Positions 11,672 to 22,309 of a stretch of DNA of 64,000 bases are shown piece by piece. Source of the DNA: Spongilla lacustris (taxonomy: Eukaryota; Porifera; Demospongiae; Spongillida; Spongillidae). The first letter of the stretch is position 1. The number at the start of each line of letters is the position of its first letter. The notes under the pieces are model-generated. The model saw only the letters and a program-made list of their open reading frames with translations. It did no database searches and was not told the DNA's origin. The stretch covers positions 9,250,426-9,314,425 of the forward strand of contig OX442422.1 of the NCBI GenBank assembly GCA_949361645.1, in the 5' to 3' direction. Position numbers and translations under genes: made by a program.

Positions 11672-12286
11672 TTATAGATATAGCTGCTCTTCATGAGTTT
11701 CAGTTTGTTCACTGAAACTAAGTTCTGGTAGCTCCTCAGAAACAAACTCATATGCAGCTTTAAATTCAACTTTTCCCAGTCTTTAGGTAGCATAAAAAAA
11801 AAAAAACTACTTATACATTCTTAAAAACATTTTGATAAGCAGCTAGTATGCACCTCTTGACTGAGAATTTCTTTCCATGCATCATGTTAGCAATACCAGC
11901 CCCTTTTGTTATTTACCCCTCTTTTAGGGTCTATTATTGTAGAACAAACAATCAATTTTAACCTTCTGTTGTAAAGCTTGCTATAATTATGCCCATGATT
12001 GTCCAAATACATTTTAAGATCAGTTTTGCTTGATTTTTTAAAAAGCCATTCTTCACAACTCACCCATTCTTTTAGCAGTAATCACAACTGGTAACGGTGC
12101 AGCTCTTGTATTTATGGACACTATAAACTGCCCGTTGAGAAGCACCTCAACCGCTTCAAACATGCATGCACCTTGTAAGATTTTTTTTTTAGACTTTGAC
12201 ATTTTTTCAACCAAATGGCGGGCTGTGGCGCACAGACATTGCAATGGTACTGCTTCTACCAATTGCAGTGATACTTTTCTTATCTT
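11672..12286 (-). CDS. Three 3' exons of an unrecognised gene
   Basis: Exons (minus): 12286-12064, 11902-11854 and 11780-11672 (TAA). Borders are CATAG|AAG, AATGG|GTGAGT, AAAAG|GGG, AAGAG|GTGCAT and CTAAAG|ACT. Phases 0, 1 and 2 match across all joins, giving 126 residues. The first exon reads as mixed helix and strand (ATARHLVEKMSKSKKK, then VEVLLNGQFIVSI and PLPVVITAKRMG). The last is acidic (EELPELSFSEQTETHEEQ). Upstream exons are not identified; an open frame near 12310-12420 may belong but does not join cleanly. I do not recognise the family. The phase agreement is the main evidence that it is real. Confidence 0.5.
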
Positions 12287-12510
12287 CTATGGATAGCTGT
12301 AAAACACTAGTCCATTTGTATTATGAGTGCTTGCAGTTCACGTTCATTTATATCATCGTATAAATCTGTCGGCAATATAACTCCAAAAATCAGCAACAGT
12401 CTAACAACTGATGTACACTGACTTGGATGTAAACATACCACACGTTCTCAACTAGCACAATGCAAAAAAAGTCACACTGCATGTGGATTACCTCATTAAT
12501 TTAGTTTGAT

Positions 12511-13026
12511 TTATAAGAGCACTTCGCTAAAATTTAATATGGGAATCTCATTATATATAACACTATGAAATAAACACCATTCTACGTACGTTATACGATC
12601 AGAATACAATCTAACTAAACAGCCCACACCAGCGATACGGTGCGTTTTATGTACCGGTCTACCTAAGGCCGAAATCATGCCATTGCACATATAAGTTGTT
12701 GGGCTTTCGCGATCGTCGCGTACATTAACCTGTCCAAACCTTGAGCAAGCTAGGGCTTCGAGAAAACCATAATATGTGCATCTCATAGTTGCCAACTTTT
12801 TGACAAATAATAATTCCGGTACCGGAAGCCACACCCCACACCACACCCACTTCTCTCGCATCATTCCTCCCGCCGTGATGTAGCAAATGACACACTTGTC
12901 AGTGCGGCACTTAATTACAATATTGAGCAACAGTATTTCGATTACTACCCTAGCTCCAGATGCGAGGGCGGGGCTGCGCGATCGCACATTTACCCGAGCT
13001 AGGGAACCACGTGCACCATAATGCAA
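12511..13026 (-). CDS. Unrecognised 171-codon open frame, doubtful
   Basis: A continuous minus-strand frame from ATG to TAA. It has no recognised motif, no low-complexity bias and no splice context. Base use resembles the surrounding non-coding DNA. It may be chance; listed because it is one of the longest complex frames outside transposons. Confidence 0.15.
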   Translation of the reverse strand: MHYGARGSLARVNVRSRSPALASGARVVIEILLLNIVIKCRTDKCVICYITAGGMMREKWVWCGVWLPVPELLFVKKLATMRCTYYGFLEALACSRFGQVNVRDDRESPTTYMCNGMISALGRPVHKTHRIAGVGCLVRLYSDRITYVEWCLFHSVIYNEIPILNFSEVLL

Positions 13027-13099
13027 GCGCTAATGGAATTCATCGCAGGGGAGTGGCCTAACGAATTGGGTGCTGAACGGATCTAGTTGGTTTGTCCCA

Positions 13100-13129
13100 A
13101 CCTTAGCGTGGCATATGCCACGCTAAGGT
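13100..13129. repeat. Perfect 30-bp palindrome
   Basis: ACCTTAGCGTGGCAT followed directly by its exact complement inverse, with no spacer. Either a minimal foldback remnant or a strong cruciform site. Confidence 0.8.
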
Positions 13130-13614
13130 AGACCCACTTTTTACGGTAGTTATATGTGATTTGTATGTGGAAGTACCTATATTTGTTAATTCTTAGACTA
13201 TACTGAACAGAATCCTACAAGATATAAGTGACCGGGAAAGGGGGGGGGGGGGGGGGGGTGGTCACTGGGTTGCCACACAGCAGTACTCTTGATTATAACG
13301 GAGCCGGAAAATGCTTCTGTCTAACCCAATGTAAAGCCGGTTGTTTGTTGTTAAGGGAAATGCCATGGGGAATACGAACATCAAAAGCAACTTGCACAAT
13401 ACTACGCGAAGTATGGAAAATATCCACTGCATGATGGTAAAACCTACTGAGGAGTTAAATAGCTAATGCCGTTTAGTGATAAACATTAATTCGCATCAGC
13501 GTTATAGGTTATTAGAAGGTTATTGTAACTTTAGAAGGCTTACATTGTGCTAGGAGTCCTTTTGATTGTGACTAGTTTTAGGAGAAACTTAGCTGCTGCA
13601 AGTTATGCACACAT

Positions 13615-13733
<119 letters not shown>

Positions 13734-13834
13734 AGCACACATTGCTCTGCATGCAATGCATTGTGCTCAGCAAACCCTTGCATGCATGGGTTGGATTGCC
13801 TTGGCCCAGACGTCTTGGCTGTATAGCCTAGCAG

Positions 13835-13920
13835 CAATTAAGCATCAAGAGCTTGAAGGAGCAAATAAAGGCTTCGGAGAAAACCACCACAGATGTACGC
13901 ATAGTTACAAGCCACTGCAG
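13835..13920 (+). CDS. Possible coiled-coil exon
   Basis: Open from an AG at 13833-13834 (CCTAGCAG) to a donor CTGCAG|GTATTC at 13920. It encodes an amphipathic Lys/Glu-rich stretch (SIKSLKEQIKASEKTTT). Start phase 0, end phase 2. No partner exon was found nearby; family unknown. Confidence 0.3.
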
Positions 13921-14297
13921 GTATTCCCGTTCCCAGCTTGCTTAGTAACGCGGATACCTTAGAAGAAATGTGGTGATTTAAAGCAGGAAACTGGTCCATC
14001 ACACTACACCACACCTCATGACTATATATACTCAAGTGACCAAAGCATGTCACCACAATATGCTCAGTGGACCAAAATTACCTTGGTAACATACAATGTT
14101 AGGGCCCTGACGGCCACATATAAGAGATTCCATGCAGTATACCAGGGCAATTACACATATAACATTTCACTACAACCATGCACACCTGACGAACACATGA
14201 CTTAGACAATGATGCTGTGCCTTTATAGGCTGAAGTACATGCCTCCCATGGCCATATAGTTATGTGTACATGTAGATACATATTTTCATTAGTTATA

Positions 14298-14921
14298 CAG
14301 GGTGTTTCACATTCAAGGAAAATTGTTTACAAATTAACCACAAGCAGTTAATTAATTGGTGATTGTGGTTAAAAGTTCTAACAACAAATGAAGACATGCT
14401 GGTGAAATAATCTTTAATGGTTAATTAACAATAATAAAAGTGCCAAAATCCCTATTCATTTCAATTAAATATTGTTAATGTAAATAAATGTAGGGTTGGT
14501 GGTTAGTCAAAAGATGCCAACTGTACTTAAATAACTGCTTCCATTTAGAAGTTATTCAAGATTGAAATCTTGATTTTTTTATTTTTGCTATTTACTTGAT
14601 TTAGGGGCCATTGTATCTCGATTTAGTGGTTTGAATTTATTAATAAATTCGACCAAGTTGATATTATTAAAATTCAAGGAAATCTTGGAGCTTTGGGATG
14701 CCTCTAAAATGGTATGTTTTAATTAGGTATTATCGGGAATTATTAGTTCATTTTGTTAATTTAATTATTTTGATTTTATTAAATTAATTATTAAATTAAT
14801 ATTTAGTTTGCTTACATCAACATTTAAGCTTAAGTTACTAGAGCATTGATCTACAATTTTAAGTTAATTAACTCCTTGCGGTTAATTTATAAACAATTTT
14901 CCTTGATTGTGAAACACCCTG
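14298..14921. mobile_element. 624-bp AT-rich MITE with CAGGGTGTTTCACA ends, TA target
   Basis: The two ends are inverted repeats of about 57 bp starting CAGGGTGTTTCACA. TA flanks both (14296-14297, 14922-14923). The interior is AT-rich with no ORF. TA target and GGGTGT ends fit a Tc1/mariner-superfamily non-autonomous element; the large 24212-34637 element also has GGGTGTCC near its tips. Confidence 0.75.
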
Positions 14922-15192
14922 TATATGTTCCCCTAGCTGCGATATTTTTAATAGGTTAGCCGGCAAAAGAACACTGCAGCAGCAGTGGCACAGTACCACC
15001 AACACGCTCGATGTCCATACCTATCTGTTACACTTGATGCTGGTGTAGCGCCATGCTTAGCTAACCAACATGCAGCCATGGGTGATTAGTTTGCATGAGG
15101 TATAACATGCTCTGAGATGTGCTTGTTAGGTCACCATCACATACAGTGGCTCTCATGAGATAACAGTTGTCTGCTCTAATTGGTGAACATCA

Positions 15193-15390
15193 ATGGGAGA
15201 AGGAAAGAGGGTGGAGGGAGTAAGGAGAGAGGGAGGAAGGAGGAGGGAGAGAGGGAGGAGGGAAAGAGGGAAGAGGGAGAGAGGTAAGTGGGAGAGAGGT
15301 AAGAGGGAGAAAGGAAGAGGGAGAGAGGGAGAAAGGAAGAGGGAGGGAGGGAGGAAGGAGGGAGAGTGGGAGGAAGGGAGGGAGAGGGAG
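15193..15390. repeat. Purine tract (GGGAGAGAGGAAGAGG-like)
   Basis: About 200 bases of almost pure G/A on the plus strand. A similar shorter block lies at 15615-15692, next to a 22-base poly-C run at about 15582-15603. Confidence 0.85.
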
Positions 15391-15822
15391 CAGGGGCATA
15401 CATGAAGACAACTTTTTAAAACTGGGGGCTAATATTAACCGCTTAACCACTTATTAAATTTATAGTTTTCACAAGCTGATACCTTGCGTCTTGCAACGAA
15501 AATAGTTACATAAAAGTGAAGCCTGGTAATTGTGATGATATAATTAAAATTCGTGATCACAGAAAAAAATGGGCTCCTCTGTCCCCCCCCCCCCCCCCCC
15601 CCCATGCCCTTGTAGAGGAGGGAGAGAGGGAGGGGAGTGAGTAAAAGGGGACAGGGGAGAGAGAAAGAGGGAGGAGGAAGGAGAGGGAGAGTAAGATGGT
15701 GCAAAATAGGTAGATTTGAAGGTTACTATCTCCCTCAGGCCTCTCTCCATCACCACTGTCAATCCTATCTCTATGTATTGACTTGGTACCCTACAGAGCT
15801 AGCTAGCTAGCTATTCGGACAA

Positions 15823-16142
15823 TTATCTGAGGTCCATGTATAGCAACTGAGTGAAGGAACTTGTTGTAGGTCCCCAGTCCCACCAGACAGCAGTCTCATA
15901 CTTCACTCTCCATGGCGACATTAGGAAGCCATCCATCTCCACCTGCCTGGCCACTCCCTCCGCCCCCACAGCCCTCATAGCACCAATGAAGACCTCAGTA
16001 CAAGGTCCAGCTCCTTCTAACCACCTGATCAGGAGCACTCTGAGGTGAGAGGTGTGGTTTGGGGGAACCATGGAATCCAGTTGCCCCTCAGTGAAGCCAA
16101 GGTGGTGCCCAATGGCCCTCCAATGAGATCTCACAGGAGCTG
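15823..16142 (-). pseudogene. Death-domain exon copy, left arm
   Basis: Reads like DD2 of the spectrin/DD gene, with the same acceptor (CTTACCACAG|CAGCTCC). It keeps the core (SHWRAIGHHLGFTEGQL and LIRWLEGAG). The family stop TGA is changed to TGG, so the frame runs on to 15823. No other exon of the parent gene lies beside it, so it is an orphan exon, not a gene. Confidence 0.65.
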
Positions 16143-17340
16143 CTGTGGTAAGTGGGACTCCAATGTCACGGGGTTGAAGGAAGTGTGGTGTTGCATTGAG
16201 GAGACGGTGAAAGGAGTTTGCCACACTTCATCACTACAATACCCTTTATAAACTGGATACAACAACTACTGGGATTTGTCCATGGTTGGTATTCCTCTAA
16301 AACAATTTTTTAAATGTGAGGACGTAGACCAACATTAGATGCATGCAGTGTAATGATTCCTCACTATTCCCTCTCCTCTCTTCCCTTCACCCTCCTCCCC
16401 ATTCTCCTCTCACAGTAGTAGGTCATCTCACACTGTACATGTAATCTCATTGGTCCTTATCTTTTTGAGGTGTTGTTCATTTTCACTCCAGGAGTGGTCA
16501 TGTTTACTAAGTATAGGTACCTATACCTAGTAAACATGACCACTCCAGGAGTGGTCATGTTTACTAAGTATAGGTACCTGAAGGTCTTGCATTGCTTCTC
16601 TGTGTATTAATCTGAAATGCTACAACTTTGGCAGTTGGGTTTGATACTTTTTTTAAAATTGTAATTGAAATTGTTTCCACATGTACTTAATATACTTAAG
16701 CATGCTGGAGGTGACTTCAAAGCATATAAGAACAAATGAACAACACCTCAAAAAGATAAGGACCAATGAGATTACATGTACAGTGTGAGATGACCTACTA
16801 CTGTGAGAGGAGAATGGGGAGGAGGGTGAAGGGAAGAGAGGAGAGGGAATAGTGAGGAATCATTACACTGCATGCATCTAATGTTGGTCTACGTCCTCAC
16901 ATTTAAAAAATTGTTTTAGAGGAATACCAACCATGGACAAATCCCAGTAGTTGTTGTATCCAGTTTATAAAGGGTATTGTAGTGATGAAGTGTGGCAAAC
17001 TCCTTTCACCGTCTCCTCAATGCAACACCACACTTCCTTCAACCCCGTGACATTGGAGTCCCACTTACCACAGCAGCTCCTGTGAGATCTCATTGGAGGG
17101 CCATTGGGCACCACCTTGGCTTCACTGAGGGGCAACTGGATTCCATGGTTCCCCCAAACCACACCTCTCACCTCAGAGTGCTCCTGATCAGGTGGTTAGA
17201 AGGAGCTGGACCTTGTACTGAGGTCTTCATTGGTGCTATGAGGGCTGTGGGGGCGGAGGGAGTGGCCAGGCAGGTGGAGATGGATGGCTTCCTAATGTCG
17301 CCATGGAGAGTGAAGTATGAGACTGCTGTCTGGTGGGACT
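15876..17340. repeat. 607-bp inverted duplication of a death-domain exon
   Basis: 15876-16482 and 16734-17340 are inverted copies, essentially identical by eye, separated by about 250 bases. Each arm holds one copy of the terminal DD exon of the 53-64 kb gene plus about 400 bases of flank. The spacer contains three alternating 40-bp blocks (ACTCCAGGAGTGGTCATG and inverse, 16486-16602). Confidence 0.85.
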
Positions 17341-17450
17341 CTGCCCAATGCTCCTTCGCTTCCCTTGAGGGTACAGCAGTGGCCATTCCATCTTCATTAC
17401 AAGTGATGATGACTGGCAGTGATACACTGCAAATTATTATTGACTATTAA
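17074..17450 (+). pseudogene. Death-domain exon copy, right arm (inverted)
   Basis: Mirror of the left-arm copy, with the same acceptor and the same TGG in place of the stop. Past the arm boundary at 17340 the frame continues through unrelated sequence to 17450. Orphan exon. Confidence 0.65.
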
Positions 17451-17603
17451 TTTATTGGATTTATTGTAACATTAGAGAAAACTAAATAACCGTTATTTAG
17501 TTTTCTCTAATGTGTACAATAAATCCAATAAATTAATAATCATGCAAAGAAGACATTTGTTTAGTGTAGGCTACACTAAACAAATGTTTACTTTGCATGA
17601 TTT
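17438..17603. repeat. Two adjacent near-perfect hairpins
   Basis: First hairpin about 17443-17541 (arms with TTTATTGGATTTATTGTA and its inverse, centred on the AACCGTT). The second, about 17541-17603, has arms CATGCAAAGAAGACATTTGT and the near inverse, centred on TAGGCTA. They follow the right DD arm almost directly. Confidence 0.75.
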
Positions 17604-18329
17604 GCTTCTTGCTAGCAAAGTAGATTGTCCATCAGTTAAGTACAATAATAAAGTGTACCCAGAGGACAAGCTTTTTCTCAGAGCTATTGTGTAAGTAATT
17701 TATCTTACTGTGAGCCAGTTTTTCAAAGTTGCTTTGCAGTTGCCTCAACAATTATATGTAATATATTTTAAAACACAGGTTGCTATAAATATGTACCCCG
17801 TGAGCATATGACAACGCCTTCTTTCCTCCAAAGTGTTCTTTCCCGTCCCCAGCGCTATTGTTTATCCCGTACCCACGTGGTGTATATTTATCATAAATGA
17901 TGTAAGACGCGCGTGACGTCAATATATTGCATGACCTGCGTTACGGAACGTTCCGTAAGGTTTTCAATCTACTGATGAGAACACAAACTAACATGCCCTC
18001 GCGATGGCATGAGTATTGAGTAAAAGCATAGGCCCATACATTTCCATACTAAACCAAGCACGCTGTGCATGTGCATGTGCATGTGCACTTGACTATGAAA
18101 GTTAGAATTTTAATTAGACGGTGTCTTTTCTAAACGAATAATTGGTGAGTTCAGTACTATTTACTGTTAATGGGCGTGGCTGAGCTCTTGATCTGCATGT
18201 CGCTCCTCGGCCTCGATATGTAATCACGTTTTAAGTACAGGTTTTGCGTACTTTTTAACCCCGCTGCGGGAGCTCACATGCAGCGCTCCACCATTTCCCC
18301 TGGCTGGGCGAGAGGGGTGCTGTCCCACA

Positions 18330-18945
18330 ACGGATGGTCCCCCCAATAATTGGTCCCCCCCGGACCATCCATGGCAACTGCAGATGGTCCCCCCGGACCA
18401 TCCGTGGTGCTGTGAACGGTCCCCCTAGGACCATCCATGGTGCCACAGGCACAGATGGTCCGCCCGGTGATGTAGGGGGAGGGGCATTTTTTAGCGATCT
18501 AAAACAAGCATCCATTTATCATGCATGCGCAGCGCATGAATGATGCGCGAAGCTAGCTATCGTGTACTATATTTGGCCGGGGGAAGCCGCCCTCCCCCCC
18601 CCCCCCCCCCCCCCCCTCCTGCACAATACTGTCAGCAGATTGACATACCAATACTACACGTTACATACATGTAACTGTCTCAAAATGATTAGCTGTAAAT
18701 TGATTGTCTTAAGTTAGGCTTGAAGCATGTCGTTGCAAATGGTATCTCTCCGTCCAATACTTGGAAGTTTTAGAACATTGAGCGTAACGAAGGAAATCTG
18801 TGCACGCATAAAGAGTTGTATGTCATCGAATTTGTCACAATACTATTCCTTTTTGCTGATACACTCGCCAGTGGTGACCATGGATGGTCCGGGGGAGCAC
18901 CATGGACGGTCCGGTCGGACCGGTTATAGCCCGGACCATTTACGG
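18330..18945. repeat. Cluster of GGATGGTCC / GGACCATCC motifs
   Basis: At least seven occurrences, in both orientations, of a GGTCC core within GGATGGTCC or GGACCATCC, in two groups (18330-18465 and 18882-18945). Long homopolymers (C 18594-18617, G 18997-19035) lie alongside. No protein-coding interpretation holds. Confidence 0.5.
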
Positions 18946-18996
18946 CGTGACAGTGTCCCCCTCCCGCACCCTCTCCGAGGCGCTGTCCGCACCGGT

Positions 18997-19037
<41 letters not shown>

Positions 19038-19201
19038 GGCCGGCGGGCGGTGAAATTTGTGATGGTTCAAAGTATTAATACCGCGGTAGTCAAATATTAT
19101 ACATTTACAGCATCAAAACAATTTTGTATACAGAGAAGCTTTTGTCTCACTGATGTAGCTATAGCCTATACTGTTAGTAATATGGTCACTCGGTATCTCT
19201 A

Positions 19202-20909
19202 TCAACATGCATACAATCGATGAGAATTGCCACAATGAACAAATCCGCCTTGTATTGCTGCTGCAACGACACGACTCTCTTTAGTTACCATCTCGGGAAA
19301 GATTCCTGCTCGCAATATCTTTTTACACAGGTCTGATGCAAGGACAGGAAATAGTTTTTTGTCACGGTGATTCTTATCAATGAACAAGTGACCAATATGC
19401 CCAAATGGATAGGTCAGTACCCACCCCACAGGAAACTCAGGATCATCTTTGTGAAACACCGCTGATGTTGGTAGTGAGCTTATCATATGTTCAAATTGTT
19501 GTTCATCTTTGGTGTGATCCTTACATATTTCATTCCAGCAATGACGGATATATTTACCATCTCTTGGTTTCAAGACACCAATGGAATAACCCTCAGGCAA
19601 GGGCAGAGGTGCACTATAGTATATTTCATAACATTATTAACCTGGCATTGTTGACTGCATCGTGTAACATACCTTTTGTAGACTAATGTAGCTCTTTCCT
19701 TGGGCAATTGTAAAATTTTCCCTGAAATTATACTCTTCAGTAATGACTTTCCATCACTTGATTTAATATGTTCCATAAGGTACTCTGCCAATGAAGCTTC
19801 CATATCTGAAAATAAGCATGCATGCATGAGGGAGATAGATGTAAGAGGATTATGAGCATATGTATCCATTCAGCTAGCTGGTTCAATATAATTATCAACA
19901 ATACAAGCCATTATTTGCCTCTCTCATGTAAAAATATACAAAGTGAAATGACCTGCAAAAATCACTCCGCCCTTCTTATGGGATCCTGTAGATTTTAGAA
20001 TGCGGTCGTCATGCAAAAGTTCCACTGCTTTTGATTTAGAAGATGTGTACAACACCATGTCAGCCACCTTGAATATACATAGATTGACACATTGTAATGC
20101 ATTTTGAATTGATTTTTATAACTCACAGTTGGAGATAAAATCCTTCCTGCAATAGACGTGAAGTGAGGCCATCCATCAACATAGAACTCGACTTGTGCTT
20201 GCTTCATTATGGCTGTTTGTATTGTATTAGCCATCTATGGTATATAATACGTTTTTCATGTGCATGCATGCAGTTCCCAAGAATATACACGTGTGTATGT
20301 CAGTGCATTATGGATGGAATGTTCTGGCATGTGCAGCAGGTGATGATAATACTTGCTCCCCTATCCATTTCCCCTTCCCCGATGATAATCTTGAGCTCCG
20401 TCGAAGAGAGTACATTATAGCAGAATGACGTAGAAGCCACTTACGTCACGCATCATAATTGGCTTAGCCAATCAAAAAGCCTGCATTTGGATGACGTTAT
20501 TGTTTTGAAGTGCCAATTAGTAAATGCACGCACACGAACTATTCTACAACACATAAGCACATCACAGTTCAATTATCCGGCGCATTTTGCCTGAACTTTT
20601 CGTATTTCGCTTTAAAAATATTGTGATAGTCTTGTATATGCCACATTATACTACACGTACGTACCGTATTTGAAGTCGCCTGAGGCGTATCCTGGAGACG
20701 ATCCAAAAGATGCGGCAGCATGTCGTCAGGAACTTTGCTAATTGCTGCAAATCAATCAATTAATAATATATAGTATAATGAAATGTTCAAGCATAACATA
20801 ATTATAAAATTATAATTATCCGTATATGGAAAAACTTACCGAGGGAGCTGCATGGTCGAAATTTTATCCAGCGTTGGCAGCGTGATATAAACTGGTTGGC
20901 TCGTATCAT
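19202..20909 (-). CDS. Glycine N-acyltransferase-like protein, copy 1
   Basis: Six coding exons (minus): 20909-20840, 20744-20665, 20234-20127, 20067-19953, 19805-19673 and 19613-19202. All splice sites are canonical and phases match, giving 305 residues, close to the usual 295 or so of GLYAT proteins. The N-terminus is Arg-rich and amphipathic (MIRANQFISRCQRW), fitting a mitochondrial presequence. Exon 3 has EFYVDGWPHF, like the VDSWPDF of the Gly_acyl_tr_N domain. The last exon carries the GNAT-like acyl-CoA-binding half (PVGWVLTYPFGHIGHLFIDK, then NHRDKKLFPVLA). Expected reaction: transfer of an acyl group from acyl-CoA to glycine or another amine. A CATG insertion at the end relative to copy 2 changes the C-terminus to YAC-stop. 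A second copy is at 40933-42759. Confidence 0.8.
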
Positions 20910-21440
20910 CTTCTTTGGTCCTATAGATTATAAAATATGGAAACCACATATTATTTGACAACAGACGCTTAGCTGGGCATTCTACATATAGCTACTGATA
21001 CACTGATCAAGCCTATAGGCACGTCAGTGAACTGCTAAGCTGTGCGCAGCAAAATAAGCTCATAAGATTAATCTACAAGCTTGCGCTCTTAGAACGTTAT
21101 AAAAAGCCGGGCTTTTACCCACTTGATGCATGCTATGCAATAACTTATTATAACTAAAAGGCTGCAACCTGGCAGCACACGGATTTCGTGCGCAGTATAA
21201 AGCGAACAGGGTGATCCAAAATTTGCTTTTCAAAAAGTATATATGCACAAAATTGAGTACCTCAAAGTGTGAACATTTCCAAAAAATTTTTTTAGCATCA
21301 TCCGCATTTAATATATGCATCGACATCGAAAAAATTAAGTCGATTCAAAGCTGCGCGTGATTTTATGGCGTAGCGGCAAACTATGTATATATTTAAATTA
21401 TTCAAATGAGATTTCATGCGTGAGTGATTTGCTCAAATTA

Positions 21441-21661
21441 CAGTGCCCGACGGTTTACATGTATACGGAAAAGTATCAGCACATGCACAAGGCGTGCACA
21501 TTCATCGGCAATTAGTGGCATGTACATGTAAAGTGGTGAAAAAATGTTAGATAAAATCTCGGCTATAACTAAAACTTTTATTGTCCAAGTGCTCCACTGA
21601 CTTCTAGGTAATGAATATGCCTATCAGTGATACTTTTCCGTATATAAACGGTTGGGCACTG
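21441..21661. mobile_element. 221-bp MITE of the CAGTGCCC family
   Basis: Starts CAGTGCCCGACGGTTTAC and ends with the inverse (GGTTGGGCACTG). It shares ends with 8401-8631. Located in the putative first intron of the acyltransferase gene. Confidence 0.65.
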
Positions 21662-21728
21662 TTTCACTACAACAAGCCAAAGTATGCATGCAACATAATC
21701 ATATATGAGATCTGTGTAATTAACTAAC

Positions 21729-21800
21729 CTTAATTGAGTTCGTCGACGAAGTGGTCACTGTACAATTTGAGACTGAGCTCGAGCAAAGAAAGTGACTTGC
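21729..21800 (-). other. Likely 5' untranslated first exon of acyltransferase copy 1
   Basis: Sequence ending CAATTAAG|GTTAG on the minus strand, with no in-frame ATG, lies upstream of the first coding exon. The same stretch recurs at 45410-45480 upstream of the third, fragmentary copy. Its start is unknown. The intron between holds the MITE at 21441-21661. Confidence 0.35.
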
Positions 21801-22309
21801 TTATATATAGAGAGGTCCAGGCTATTTTGGGTTTTCTTTGAAACTGATGCATGATTCCTTGTGAAAAAAATTCATACAGGAAACAAATTCGGACTGTTGT
21901 TGACTGACAGGAAGTTTATATTGCTATGTAATGAGCCAGCCAGCCTCGACGGACAATGGTTTAATCAATGCCGTGCATAAAATTCATTGTCGGAGCATGA
22001 GGCTCACCCGTAGAAATCGCTATATGCAAGGATATAAGTATATACATGTACGGTTGTGATGGCTGTATAATTTATATAGCTCCAGGATGTAGGATTTGTA
22101 GACAGCAATTGAGTAAATAGTAAGGAAACAAAGGAAATTTCATAACTTTTTATAAATATTATAGATACCTACACTTTAAGCAATTTCATGCAAAGTAGAT
22201 TTGCTAAACATGCAATGTAAGTATGTTAAAAGGTGAACTTTCAGTAACCCCTTGTTTCCTTATATTTTACTCAATTGCTGTCTATAAAAGCCTATAATTA
22301 TAAATCCCC

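Noticed and set aside
18255..18515. Pro/Gly-rich 86-codon frame
   Set aside because: Explained by GGTCC-type repeats; no domain or splice context.
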